This document shows, piece after piece, positions 16,104-26,958 of a stretch of DNA of 34,458 nucleotides. The notes beneath the pieces are model-generated. The model was given only the letters and a program-made list of their open reading frames with translations. It did no database searches and was not told the DNA's origin. Source of the stretch: JBCCMF01 sp038747545. GTDB lineage: Bacteria; Bacteroidota; Rhodothermia; Rhodothermales; JBCCMF01. Position 1 is the first letter of the stretch; each line of letters opens with the position of its first letter. The translations under genes were made by a program, and so were the position numbers. The DNA is taken from positions 1 through 34,458 of the forward strand of contig JBCDJT010000044.1 in assembly GCA_038747545.1 (NCBI GenBank), written 5' to 3'.

Positions 16104-16385
16104 TCCACACGACGCCCCTGCGAGTCAGCCGGGCTCGCTTTCATCACATCGCAAGCGTTGATCGACTGGCTCAAGGGCGGAAAAACAGGTGGCCGAGCTG
16201 TGCTTGCTCAACAGACAGGGCGTTCGCAAGACGGGCTACTTGTAAATCAGATTGCCAATTTAGCCGGTATTCCGCACTGTTTCTCGTGTTTCTGGCTGCC
16301 CTATGGCTTTAACAGTGCTTCAGCAACGTAGCTAGATACGGTGATGCTTGCCTCGACGGATTGCGCAGGAAAGAACGGCGCTGAT
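16104..16385. other. Intergenic region, no supported gene
   Basis: The 282 bases between the TPR gene and the convergent PspB-like gene have lower GC than the flanks. The TPR frame stays open for 75 codons beyond its TAG, with a peptide-like stretch (SQALIDWLKGGKTGG), but it has no ATG and no family resemblance. No convincing terminator hairpin with T-run is visible. Confidence 0.5.
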
Positions 16386-16742
16386 TCAGGACTGTACGCG
16401 CTGTGCCGTCGCCGTAGGCGCCTCAGTGTAACTTAGCCTGTCGTCGAGTAGACGTGCATCGATGCGTCCTGACGAACCTAAGGTGGCTGGAGCTGCATCC
16501 GGCAATCCGCTGGCGCGCTCGGCATCCCAGGCCTCGCTGGTGACGATAGCTTCGAGATTTTGGATGCGCCGCTCGGCCGCTTCCAGCAGTTTCTGCTGTG
16601 CGGCTACCGCCTCGGCTAGCTCGCTGCTTGAGGCCCCAGCTTTCGCCTGTTTGTTTTGGAAGTCCAGCCACATGGCGAACGTGGCAAAGCCGAGGCCGCC
16701 TACGATGGAGATGATGATGACAAGCGCAAGCCAGAAGGGCAT
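16386..16742 (-). CDS. PspB-like membrane protein with coiled coil
   Basis: A 118-residue protein with an N-terminal TM helix (FWLALVIIISIVGGLGFATFAMWL), a short charged junction, then a heptad-rich helix (LAEAVAAQQKLLEAAERRIQNLEAIV) followed by TSEAWDAE. This plan matches the phage-shock protein PspB, in which a TM helix is followed by a coiled coil ending in LExIL-x-E-xW. PspB normally works with PspA and PspC in envelope stress sensing. Neither is nearby, and the tail of about 45 residues is longer than in E. coli. The assignment is by architecture and motif, so function is tentative. Confidence 0.68.
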   Translation of the reverse strand: MPFWLALVIIISIVGGLGFATFAMWLDFQNKQAKAGASSSELAEAVAAQQKLLEAAERRIQNLEAIVTSEAWDAERASGLPDAAPATLGSSGRIDARLLDDRLSYTEAPTATAQRVQS

Positions 16743-16910
16743 GATGCTGGGCGGAATAGTTGAGAGGGGGAGGAGATACCGGCGTACGCCGCCGCCGCGT
16801 CTGAGTTACGCGATGCTGAAAGCACAGCTGTCGTGGCAAACGGCAGCGTCACAGGGTGACGCGCCGTGTATCTTGTCGGCAGCCACACCGCTCAACTTCC
16901 GCCATGCCAG

Positions 16911-18854
16911 ATGCGCATTTTGTCCGTTATTGCACTAGTCGCTTTTGCCATGTCAGCCCCTGTCTTGGCACAGGACGCCCCACCTGTCGCCCAAGACAAC
17001 CTCGACCTGTTCGCACCGCTCGACCTACCGGCCCCCACTGACCGTCGCACGTATACGGGCGAACCGGGTCTTGACTACTGGCAGCAGGAGGCGCACTACG
17101 ACATCGCCGTCGAACTGGACCCGGCGACTAAGCGCATCAGTGGCACCGAGACCATCACGTACATCAACAACAGCCCCGATGCGCTCGAGCACCTGTACCT
17201 CTACCTGGAGCAAAACCTGTTCGCCGAGGGGAGTCGTGGCGCGATGCTCCAGGGCGCCAACTCCCGCTGGCGCGGCGCCTTCGCGGGCGGCGGCTACGAC
17301 ATCTCCCGCGTCGAGCTGATCCGTGGCAGCGAGCGGGGCTCGGCCGACTACTGGATCGACGACACGCGCATGAAGATCACCCTGGCCGAGGCGCTGGAAC
17401 CGGGCGGCACCATCGACATCGACTTGGACTTTGCGTTCACCATCCCCGAGTACGGCGCTGACCGGATGGGCTACTTGGATGTGGCCAAGGGCACGGTCTA
17501 CACCATCGCGCAGTGGTTTCCGCAGATGGCCGTCTACGACGACGTCCACGGCTGGAACACGCTGCCGTACTTGGGCCAAGGCGAGTTCTACTTCGACTAC
17601 GGCGACGTTGACCTCGCCCTCACCGTCCCCAGCGACTTCATCGTGGTGGCCACAGGCGAACTGCTTAACACCGACGAAGTCCTCACGCCGCGCCAACTGG
17701 AACGCTATGAGCAAGCCAAGGTGAGCGAGACGACGGTGATGATCCAGTCGGCTGCCGAAGTGGGGGCGCCGGGCTCGCGTCCACCTGGCGAGACGCTGAC
17801 GTGGCGCTTCCGCGCCGAGAACGTGCGCGATGTGGCGTGGGCGGCCTCGCAGGCGTTTATCTGGGACGCGGCAAGTGTGAATGGCATACTCGCGCAGTCC
17901 GTCTATCCCGAGGAGGGCGTCGGCACGGCGGACAACCCCGGCTGGGAACGCTCGACGGCGTACGTGCAGCACGCGATCCGCTTCTACTCGGAGCAGTGGT
18001 TTCCGTACCCGTACCCCGTCGCCATCAACGTAGGTGGGGTAGTAGGCGGCATGGAGTATCCGATGATGGCGTTCTGCCGCGTGAGCGCGCGCGACCAAGA
18101 CCTGTTCGGCGTCACCGACCACGAGTTCGGGCACATGTGGTTTCCGATGGTCGTGGGCAGTGACGAACGCCGCTACGCGTGGATGGACGAGGGCTTCAAC
18201 ACGTTCATGAACTACTACTCCAACCTCGCCTTCTACGGTGACGCCTCCACCCGAACTCAGCGGTTTGATGCCGACTACATCGCCGAGCTCATGGCCACCG
18301 TGCCCCAGGTGAGTAACACGCCCACCGACCGCATCCGAAGCGATTATCACGGCTTCCTGTCGTACCGCAAGCCGGGCAAGGGCCTCCAGCTCCTGCGCGA
18401 GTACATCCTCGGCCCCGAGCGCTTCGACCCCGCCTTCCGGGCCTACATCGACCGCTGGGCATACAAGCACCCGCAGCCGAGCGACTTCTACCGCACCATC
18501 GAAGACATGGCCGGCGAAGACCTCGCGTGGTTCTGGCGCGGCTGGTTCAACACCAACGCCACCTTCGACCAAGGCGTCGCGGTCGATGCGCGAGGCGATG
18601 ATGGCTTGGTCACCGTCACCAATTACGGCGGCCTCGTGATGCCCACCGTCGTGCGCTTCACCATGGCCGACGGCAGCTACTCCGAGCGCCGCATCCCCGT
18701 AGAAGCCTGGGCCAACACGGACCGCTATCAGTTCTTTGTAGACGGCCTGACGCAGATCCAGCAGATCACGCTCGATCCAACCCAGATCCTGCCCGACACA
18801 GATCGTTCGAATGATGCTTGGACTGTGGTCGAAGCACACTCTTTGGATCAATAA
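16911..18854 (+). CDS. Secreted M1 family zinc metallopeptidase
   Basis: A 647-residue exported aminopeptidase-like enzyme. A signal peptide (MRILSVIALVAFAMSAPVLAQ) precedes an N-terminal beta-domain (about 50-260). The catalytic domain has a GGMEYP variant of the M1 exopeptidase motif GAMEN and the zinc site HEFGH at residues 404-408 with the third ligand Glu427 (WMDEGFNTF). M1 enzymes remove N-terminal residues from peptides. The altered GAMEN motif, shared by many bacterial secreted relatives, makes specificity uncertain. I chose the ATG at 16911 since the signal peptide starts there, over a GTG 15 codons upstream. A TATCTTG resembling a -7 element lies 36 bases upstream. Confidence 0.93.
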   Translation: MRILSVIALVAFAMSAPVLAQDAPPVAQDNLDLFAPLDLPAPTDRRTYTGEPGLDYWQQEAHYDIAVELDPATKRISGTETITYINNSPDALEHLYLYLEQNLFAEGSRGAMLQGANSRWRGAFAGGGYDISRVELIRGSERGSADYWIDDTRMKITLAEALEPGGTIDIDLDFAFTIPEYGADRMGYLDVAKGTVYTIAQWFPQMAVYDDVHGWNTLPYLGQGEFYFDYGDVDLALTVPSDFIVVATGELLNTDEVLTPRQLERYEQAKVSETTVMIQSAAEVGAPGSRPPGETLTWRFRAENVRDVAWAASQAFIWDAASVNGILAQSVYPEEGVGTADNPGWERSTAYVQHAIRFYSEQWFPYPYPVAINVGGVVGGMEYPMMAFCRVSARDQDLFGVTDHEFGHMWFPMVVGSDERRYAWMDEGFNTFMNYYSNLAFYGDASTRTQRFDADYIAELMATVPQVSNTPTDRIRSDYHGFLSYRKPGKGLQLLREYILGPERFDPAFRAYIDRWAYKHPQPSDFYRTIEDMAGEDLAWFWRGWFNTNATFDQGVAVDARGDDGLVTVTNYGGLVMPTVVRFTMADGSYSERRIPVEAWANTDRYQFFVDGLTQIQQITLDPTQILPDTDRSNDAWTVVEAHSLDQ

Positions 18855-18874
18855 AATCTGAGAGAGACAGGAAT

Positions 18875-19450
18875 ATGCGAAAGCCCAAATCGAAAGAGAG
18901 AAAAACCGGACGCCTGTTGAACCTCGTCCTGCCCATTCATGATTGGGTGCAAACCCACCGCTCCTATGCCAAAGAAATGCGCCATGACCTTACCCAAGGT
19001 CAGCGGTTTCAGTATGTGCTGTTGCGGTATTGCAGTTTGCTTTGGGGAGCGTTCCCTGGTGTTTTCGCTGGAATGCTCATGGTTGAATATGCGACAATGA
19101 CCCCGGATGAACTAGCCAATCCAGACTATGTGCGAACTGTACAGGTACTTGCGGTAACGGCGGCGGTACTTACGTTTCCACTTTCTGCTGCTACGTTCTT
19201 CATCCCGTACTACAGAGGTGTGAAAAAGTGGATGAGGAAAATTCGTATTCTCGGGGTGACATTGGGCTGGATCTTTGTTTCAGTATTCACCCTAGATGCG
19301 GTAACCCATCTACATTTTGGGCTTGAGCAAGCAGTCATAGTATTGCTAGTGATGGGGACATGTGCGGCAGCGACGGCGAGCTACTGGTTGTGGTACACCA
19401 AGTGGGGCATAACAGCAGAAGGAGAAAAAAGCAGTCAGCTTGAAAGATGA
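18875..19450 (+). CDS. Unknown four-TM membrane protein
   Basis: A 191-residue protein of no recognised family. A basic N-terminal segment (RKPKSKERKTGRLL) and a helical stretch are followed by four hydrophobic segments: YCSLLWGAFPGVFAGMLMV, VLAVTAAVLTFPLSAATFF, ILGVTLGWIFVSVFTLDAV and AVIVLLVMGTCAAATASYWL. The ATG at 18875 is preceded by GACAGGA, a reasonable ribosome binding site, and lies 20 bases after the M1 peptidase stop, so co-transcription is possible. Base composition is visibly more AT-rich than its neighbours, which hints at later acquisition. Confidence 0.75.
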   Translation: MRKPKSKERKTGRLLNLVLPIHDWVQTHRSYAKEMRHDLTQGQRFQYVLLRYCSLLWGAFPGVFAGMLMVEYATMTPDELANPDYVRTVQVLAVTAAVLTFPLSAATFFIPYYRGVKKWMRKIRILGVTLGWIFVSVFTLDAVTHLHFGLEQAVIVLLVMGTCAAATASYWLWYTKWGITAEGEKSSQLER

Positions 19451-19804
19451 AGGACGTCGGAGGGGGCCATGCCTTTCACCGCGCTGATGAGATACTGGTA
19501 ATACCCGGCAGAGCTGTGCTTCACAACTTCCTGTATGCCGTAGAACATGTTTCTACCTGGGCGTTGGGTGATCGCCCAGTTCGGGAAGGCGAACCTATTC
19601 GGCTGAGGCATAGCTGCCCGGCGTGAACAGCTCGGCAACGTGTGCTTCAAACTCCATTGGCTCGCCGAGGTCGATGTCGGCGATGCCGCTGAAGTCGACA
19701 ACAAAGGTGCGGTTGAACCAAGCGCGGAGCGAGAAGCGGTTTGAGGTAGAAGCCGTGGTGGTAGCGAGTGGCGTGGCGGTCGGTGCGGATGCGAGCGTAG
19801 GCAT
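19435..19804 (-). pseudogene. Possible frameshifted gene remnant
   Basis: Two overlapping minus-strand frames each look protein-like over part of their length. The frame ending at 19595 contains RAWFNRTFVVDFSGIADIDLG and FEAHVAELFTPGSYASAE. The frame ending at 19435 continues from about 19610 with RFAFPNWAITQRPGRNMFYG and EVVKHSSAGYYQYLISAVKG. Joining them by one frameshift would give a single chain of about 120 residues. The PGRNMFYG-like segment recalls the C-termini of some TonB receptors, but that is weak. The 3' end overlaps the unknown membrane gene. The rest of the gap to 19974 shows no gene. Confidence 0.3.
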
Positions 19805-19895
19805 GACGGTAGCGAGGTTGGAGTGCGTGAGACGTTGAGCTTCGGTGGCTCACTTACCCTATCGTCAGCTGCGCATGATCGGGCTCACGCAAAAC

Positions 19896-19924
19896 GAAAA
19901 AAGTTGAGCTGATGCTGTTTTTTC
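19896..19924 (-). terminator. Weak hairpin with T-run downstream of the kinase gene
   Basis: GAAAAAA (19896-19902) and TTTTTTC (19918-19924) can pair around a 15-base loop. On the minus strand the right arm is a T-run (ACTTTTTTCGTTTT) 50-80 bases after the kinase stop. The stem is nearly all A-T, so it would be weak. It is listed because it is the only terminator-like structure there. Confidence 0.25.
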
Positions 19925-19974
19925 TTCGACCCCTGCTGAAAGCGTGTCGCCAGAGATCTCCTTAGACGCACGTG

Positions 19975-22461
<2,487 letters not shown>

Positions 22462-22533
22462 AGCAGGCGAGACGGCAGAGATAGTGAGCAGGGCTCGGAT
22501 ATGCTACCCATCGACAAATCACTATGCCCAGGC

Positions 22534-23121
22534 TCATCCATCGCCTGATTCCTCCGACATGCGCTGATGCAGCCATGCGCGCGCAAATGTCCACCGCCGC
22601 TTGACCGTCGCGGGCGACATGGCCAGGGCTTCGGCTGTTTCTGCGACGGAGAGCCCGGCGAAATAGCGCAACTCGACCACCCGCGCCGCCTCGGCATCGA
22701 ACGCCGCCAGCTTCCCGAGCGAGCGGTCCAGCGTCAACGCCTCCTCGATGTTGATGCCTCCCTCAGCCGCCCCGGCCTCGACCGGACCTACAGCTGAGAG
22801 CGAGACGGGCTTCTCCTTGCCACCCCGCTTCTGGCGCGACTGGCTCCGCGCATAGTCGATGATGACCGCCCGCATGGTGCCAGCTGCCAGCCGGAAGAAG
22901 TGCGCCCGGTCGTTGAGCACAATCGCCCCGTCTTTGGCATCGAGCCGCGCATAGACCTCGTGTACCACCGCCGTCGTGTTGATGGTCTCCGCTGCCGATA
23001 GCCGCCGCCGCTGGCTCCGTGCCACGGCCCGCAGCTCCTGGTACAGCGTGCCCATCAGGTCGCCAAACGCCGCGTCATCGCCCTGCCGGACGCGTTCAAG
23101 CAAGATCGTAGGTGAATCCAT
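22534..23121 (-). CDS. ECF-like RNA polymerase sigma factor (kinase-associated group)
   Basis: A 195-residue sigma-70 family factor with region 2 (about 8-90: RVRQGDDAAFGDLMGTLYQELRAVAR, then the NDRAHFFRLAAGTMRAVIIDYAR core) and region 4 (about 130-190: DAEAARVVELRYFAGLSVAETAEALAMSPATVKRRW), which contains the -35-binding helix-turn-helix. The HFFxxAAxxMRxxxxDYAR motif is characteristic of the ECF group usually encoded beside Ser/Thr kinases. No classical anti-sigma factor is nearby, consistent with control by the downstream kinase (inference). I chose the ATG at 23121. A GTG two codons upstream is an alternative. Confidence 0.93.
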   Translation of the reverse strand: MDSPTILLERVRQGDDAAFGDLMGTLYQELRAVARSQRRRLSAAETINTTAVVHEVYARLDAKDGAIVLNDRAHFFRLAAGTMRAVIIDYARSQSRQKRGGKEKPVSLSAVGPVEAGAAEGGINIEEALTLDRSLGKLAAFDAEAARVVELRYFAGLSVAETAEALAMSPATVKRRWTFARAWLHQRMSEESGDG

Positions 23122-23216
23122 TTGCACAGGAAGCTATTGGTGGGCGTTGACCATCACCTGATGTAGATATCACATCCCGATGCTCCGCAATACATGCAAA
23201 CGTGCAGGACCTTTGA

Positions 23217-23663
23217 TTACAACTCACTCTGAGCCGACCAGAGCGTGATTAGCTGCTCAGCTCGGTCTAAATGCTCTTGACCAAAACCCTTTCCGTTGAA
23301 GCCGTTTTTGACATGTACAATGTGATCATCGTCAATGTATGGGCGAATTTCGCTCACTTCGTCATCAATGACCAAGTACTTGTTCCCTGAAGGATGCTCG
23401 GCAAGCCATGAGATGATTTCCTCGCCTCGGTTTGAGAGCACTGGTGTCACACCAATCACACGGGTTTCCAGAGGAGCAAGAATCTGGCGCAGTTCGCCCA
23501 TGCTATGCCCGGAGCGCCAAGTGGAGGTAACAACGATTTGACAATGGTGCCTATGGAAGAGCTGGGCCAGCCAAGCAAATGCTGTTGGGTCAATGCGATC
23601 CTCTCGAGTTGCCCAGCTGGTTTCCGTGGTGAACACACCGTCGAAATCAAGAAAAACAGTCAT
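23217..23663 (-). CDS. HAD-domain phosphatase-like protein (RNA-repair HAD type)
   Basis: A 148-residue stand-alone HAD-fold protein. Motif I is DFDGV with Asp6 and Asp8 as nucleophile and acid/base. Motif II is in VVTSTWR, and the acidic motif IV is LVIDDE. The small size, early STWR motif and IDDE resemble the HAD domains associated with Swiss-army-knife RNA repair proteins, which are often encoded in mobile or defence contexts. No ligase or kinase partner is present. I chose the ATG at 23663 because DFDG must lie near the N-terminus; the upstream open frame has no such content. The gene is visibly more AT-rich than its neighbours and lacks a Shine-Dalgarno, suggesting transfer. Confidence 0.8.
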   Translation of the reverse strand: MTVFLDFDGVFTTETSWATREDRIDPTAFAWLAQLFHRHHCQIVVTSTWRSGHSMGELRQILAPLETRVIGVTPVLSNRGEEIISWLAEHPSGNKYLVIDDEVSEIRPYIDDDHIVHVKNGFNGKGFGQEHLDRAEQLITLWSAQSEL

Positions 23664-23833
23664 GGTGTTGAGAATAACAAGAAGGTATTGCGATAGAAAG
23701 TTAATCGGTCCGTTTTTTATCGGCCCACTCCGTTTCTGCAAGTGACGCTGATGAGGAAAGCTAGCAGCTACAATTTCCCTATTGCCTGCTGCCGCCGTAC
23801 CTTCGAGCGTCTTGTCACCTCGCAAACTCGGTT

Positions 23834-25150
23834 ATGGAAGTCGTCACGCTCTTAGGTCGCGGTCTCATCGGAATTATAGCCCTGCTAGGGATAGCTGTAT
23901 TGCTCTCCAGCAATCGCCGTCAGATCGACTGGAAAGTGGTCGGCATCGGCATCGGACTGCAGATCGTGTTCGCGCTGCTGATTCTGAAGACCTCGGCAGG
24001 CTATGCCGTGTTCGAGTGGATCGGCGCTGGGTTTGCGAGCTTGCTAGCCTTTACGGACATCGGCAGCGACTTCATTTTCGGCTCTTTCCGCGAGGGCACT
24101 ATCGAGCCGCCGCTGATCAACTTCGCATTCAAGGTGCTGCCGACGATCATCTTCTTTGCGTCGCTGATGGCCGTGCTGTACCACCTGCGCATCATCCAGC
24201 CACTAGTGAAGGGGATGGGCTGGTTCATGGCCAAGACGATGAAGCTCTCGGGGGCCGAGTCGCTGTCGGCAGCGGCGAATGTCTTCATTGGGCAGACCGA
24301 GGCGCCGCTGGTAGTGCGGCCGTTCATCGATAAGATGACGCGGAGCGAGCTGATGATGCTAATGACGGGCGGCATGGCCACCATCGCTGGCGGCGTGCTG
24401 GCGGCGTATATCGGCATGCTGGGTGGCGAGTCGCTGACGGAGCAAGCCAAGTTCGCGGCGCACCTCTTGGCGGCGTCGATGATGAGCGCGCCCGCAGCGA
24501 TTGTGATGGCGAAGATCCTGATCCCGGAGACCAAGGCGCCTGAGACGATGGGGCAGTTTGAGCTGGCCGAGGTGGAGATGGGCGGCAACGTGCTCGAAGT
24601 CGCCGCTGCCGGCGCTGGTGATGGCCTCAAGCTGGCCGCCAACGTGGGCGCCATGCTGCTGGCGTTTCTCGCGCTTATCGCCATGGTCAACGCGATGCTG
24701 GGCTGGGTGGGCAACCCCACGCTGTTCGGCGCCGAGCTGTGGAACCTCAACGACGCCGTCGCCTCCGCCACAGGCGGGCGCTTCGAGGGGCTGACGCTGC
24801 AGTCCATCTTCGGCTTCGTCTTCGCCCCACTGGCGTGGGCCATGGGCGTAGAAACCGCCGACATCCTCAGCTTCGGCAGCCTGATGGGCGAGAAGATCGC
24901 CGTGACCGAGTTAGTGGCCTACCTCTCGCTGGGCAGCATGCAGGGCGTCATGTCCGACCGCTCCATCATCATGGGTACGTACGCGCTGTGTGGCTTCGCC
25001 AACTTCAGCAGCATCGCCATCCAGATTGGCGGCATCGGCGGGCTGGCGCCCAAGCGCCGCACCGAGATCGCCTCGTTGGCCGTCCGTGCCGTCATCGGTG
25101 GCGCTTTAGCTTCGTGGATGACCGCCACCATCGCAGGCATGCTGATCTAG
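23834..25150 (+). CDS. nupC: NupC-family concentrative nucleoside transporter
   Basis: A 438-residue inner-membrane nucleoside:cation symporter (CNT family). It has about eight to ten TM segments starting RGLIGIIALLGIAVLLSSNRR. The conserved GQTEAPLVVRPF (about residues 153-164) carries the Gln-Thr-Glu residues that bind nucleoside in CNTs. Further typical segments are NFAFKVLPTIIFFASLMAVLY, MTGGMATIAGGVLAAYIGMLG and a C-terminal GFANFSSIAIQIGGIGGLAP. The length is slightly above E. coli NupC (about 400). It is divergent from the HAD gene with a low-GC intergenic region and is followed after 50 bases by nurA. Confidence 0.95.
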   Translation: MEVVTLLGRGLIGIIALLGIAVLLSSNRRQIDWKVVGIGIGLQIVFALLILKTSAGYAVFEWIGAGFASLLAFTDIGSDFIFGSFREGTIEPPLINFAFKVLPTIIFFASLMAVLYHLRIIQPLVKGMGWFMAKTMKLSGAESLSAAANVFIGQTEAPLVVRPFIDKMTRSELMMLMTGGMATIAGGVLAAYIGMLGGESLTEQAKFAAHLLAASMMSAPAAIVMAKILIPETKAPETMGQFELAEVEMGGNVLEVAAAGAGDGLKLAANVGAMLLAFLALIAMVNAMLGWVGNPTLFGAELWNLNDAVASATGGRFEGLTLQSIFGFVFAPLAWAMGVETADILSFGSLMGEKIAVTELVAYLSLGSMQGVMSDRSIIMGTYALCGFANFSSIAIQIGGIGGLAPKRRTEIASLAVRAVIGGALASWMTATIAGMLI

Positions 25151-25169
25151 CTCGAGTTTGGCTACATCA

Positions 25170-25200
25170 GACCTTCGACCTGCCGACCTGAGACCTCGCA
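25170..25200 (+). repeat. Degenerate GACCT repeat tract upstream of nurA
   Basis: GACCT cores occur four times (GACCTTC, GACCTGCC, GACCTGA, GACCTCGCA) with seven- to eight-base spacing, ending immediately before the nurA ATG. The tract includes GACCTGCCGACCTG (25177-25190), one base different from the pcrA tract. There is no Shine-Dalgarno. It lies within the 50-base gap after nupC. Confidence 0.65.
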
Positions 25201-26367
25201 ATGCTCGACTTTCAGCAGCTCCAGCAGCAGTTCGACGGCTTCGGCGACTACCAACAGCGCGAGCGGGCCTTGCTGAAGACCAAGCTGGACCTCGCCGAAG
25301 CCGCGTTCGCCACCTGCGCCGCCGATTGGGAACGCTACCGCGACACGCTGCCGCACCTCAAGCTCTCCGCGCTCATCCCGACCATGCTCGGCGACCCGTC
25401 GGCAACGTTCACGGCGCCGCCCAGGCCCGATGTGGTCACGGTGGTGGCCACCGATGGCTCGCAGATCTACCCGGACCGCCACCGCGAGCCGTCGTGCTAC
25501 CTGCTCAACATCAGCCGCATCGCGTTCCACTATGGCACGCACGAGGCGCCGCTGATCGAGTCGGTGCCGCAGTTTCGCTACCGTACCAGCGAACTGCAGG
25601 ACCACTTCGACGACCTCGTGGAGCGCGCCAGCACCGATGTGGTCTCGGCACTGCGGGACGGGCTGGAGCTGGAGCACCTGCGCCAAGTGGCCGAGGCCGT
25701 GCGCACGCCGGGCCGGCCGCTCGTGGCGATGGGGGACGGCACGCTGATCCGCTGGATGCTGCGCTCGTTACACAGCCGCGCGCTGGAAGAAAAGCTCATC
25801 GCGCAATACGTGGAGACGCTGGAGGCGTTTGAGCAGCAGCGCATCCCGGTGTGCTCATTCATCAGCCTGCCCGGCAACACCGAGGTCATCAACCTGGTCA
25901 AGGCCGTCCGCCGCGAGCACGCGCACGAGCAGTTGGCGCCCGATGCCACGCTCGATGGTCTGCTCGACCGCTGGCTGTTTGAGCGCGCGTTGCCGCTCAG
26001 CCATCGCAGCGCCGTGTTCGAGTCGGCCTCGCACGTGCAGACGGCGTACAGCGCAGCCAACCGCATCTGCTACGTCTACATCCACGTGCCCATCGGCGAG
26101 CGCCAGTCGGAGATCGCTCGGGTGGAGCTGCCGCGCTGGGTGGCGGATGACGCAGCCGCGCTCGACCTCGTCCATGCCGTAGTCCTCTCGGAGTGCGAGA
26201 AGGGCAGGGGCTATCCGCTGATCCTGTCCGAGGCGCACGAGCGGGCCGTCATCCGCAGCAAAGAGAAGGAGGCGTTTTACGAGATGGTGCGGCTGCGCAT
26301 GGAGGGCGTGGGGCTGCCGTTGCCCGAGTCGCGCAAGGCTCAGGCCAAGCGCCGACCGTTCGTATGA
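25201..26367 (+). CDS. nurA: NurA domain-containing nuclease
   Basis: A 388-residue protein of the NurA family, a 5'-3' exonuclease and endonuclease that works with the HerA helicase in double-strand-break end resection. The metal-binding aspartate sits in ATDGSQIYPDRH (Asp85), and a second acidic site is MGDGTL (Asp179). The C-terminal YPLILSEAHERAVI block is the third conserved element. An N-terminal helical segment (1-70) precedes the core. NurA was first described in archaea but occurs in many bacteria. herA is not in this window. The ATG follows the GACCT-rich tract directly. The gene ends nine bases from a convergent pseudopilin-like gene. Confidence 0.9.
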   Translation: MLDFQQLQQQFDGFGDYQQRERALLKTKLDLAEAAFATCAADWERYRDTLPHLKLSALIPTMLGDPSATFTAPPRPDVVTVVATDGSQIYPDRHREPSCYLLNISRIAFHYGTHEAPLIESVPQFRYRTSELQDHFDDLVERASTDVVSALRDGLELEHLRQVAEAVRTPGRPLVAMGDGTLIRWMLRSLHSRALEEKLIAQYVETLEAFEQQRIPVCSFISLPGNTEVINLVKAVRREHAHEQLAPDATLDGLLDRWLFERALPLSHRSAVFESASHVQTAYSAANRICYVYIHVPIGERQSEIARVELPRWVADDAAALDLVHAVVLSECEKGRGYPLILSEAHERAVIRSKEKEAFYEMVRLRMEGVGLPLPESRKAQAKRRPFV

Positions 26368-26376
26368 GCGAAGCCG

Positions 26377-26937
26377 TCAGTTCAGGTCGGCGGGCCAGAA
26401 GCGGCGGACGTAGCGCGCCTCGCCCAGCGTGTTGCTGTTCGCCGAGTAGAAGACGTGGAGCCGCACGGAAATGGATACTGCCGCGGAAGGATCGGTGACT
26501 TGGTTGCCCGCCATATCCATCATCACAAACTCGGCCAAGCTCATATTCTCAGGGGTGCCGCCGCCTGCCACGCCGTTGACGGAGCGTGTCGTCTTGTAGA
26601 GGGTGTACACCGAGTCGGTCTTGGTCGCAGTGCCCACCGTGCTGCGGCTATACGTGATGAGCGAAGGCGACGTATCGGCAGGGTCTAGCTTCCGGCGGAA
26701 GGAGAACGTCGAGTCGTTCCACGTGGCGATGTCGGCAGTGCTGCCCGTTACGCCTACGCCGATATTCAGCAGGTCCTCCTCAATCCACTCGTTCATCTGC
26801 AAGATCTGCTGCCGGGCGCCCAAGTATTGCAGTTCTTCGATGGCGGTCTCGTTGGAGCGAAACTGCGTGTAGAGCAGGATCACCACTACTGAGATGCCGA
26901 TGAGCGTGGCGAGTATATGATCGGTAAAGACATGCAT
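26377..26937 (-). CDS. Pseudopilin-like protein with N-terminal TM helix
   Basis: A 186-residue protein of unknown family. A hydrophobic N-terminal helix (HILATLIGISVVVILLYTQF) continues into a long amphipathic helix (SNETAIEELQYLGARQQILQMNEWIEEDLLNIG) and a beta-rich extracytoplasmic domain. This is the plan of minor pilins, but the prepilin peptidase GFxxxE motif is absent. Its ATG is 21 bases after the stop of a second protein with similar plan, so the two are probably an operon. Aromatic residues near the end (LHVFYSANSN, RYVRRFWPAD) suggest a packed beta-sheet. Function as part of a pilus- or secretion-like filament is inference. Confidence 0.7.
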   Translation of the reverse strand: MHVFTDHILATLIGISVVVILLYTQFRSNETAIEELQYLGARQQILQMNEWIEEDLLNIGVGVTGSTADIATWNDSTFSFRRKLDPADTSPSLITYSRSTVGTATKTDSVYTLYKTTRSVNGVAGGGTPENMSLAEFVMMDMAGNQVTDPSAAVSISVRLHVFYSANSNTLGEARYVRRFWPADLN

Positions 26938-26958
26938 GAGCGTCGAAAACGGCTGGCG

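Noticed and set aside
16104..16330. Open frame of 75 codons continuing in frame after the TPR protein stop
   Set aside because: It has no ATG, no ribosome binding site and no recognisable family. An open stretch of this length is expected by chance in GC-rich DNA.
17025..18851. 608-codon open frame antisense to the M1 peptidase
   Set aside because: It is the complement shadow of a GC-rich coding region. The sense strand has a signal peptide and a complete zinc site, and the antisense product has no domain.
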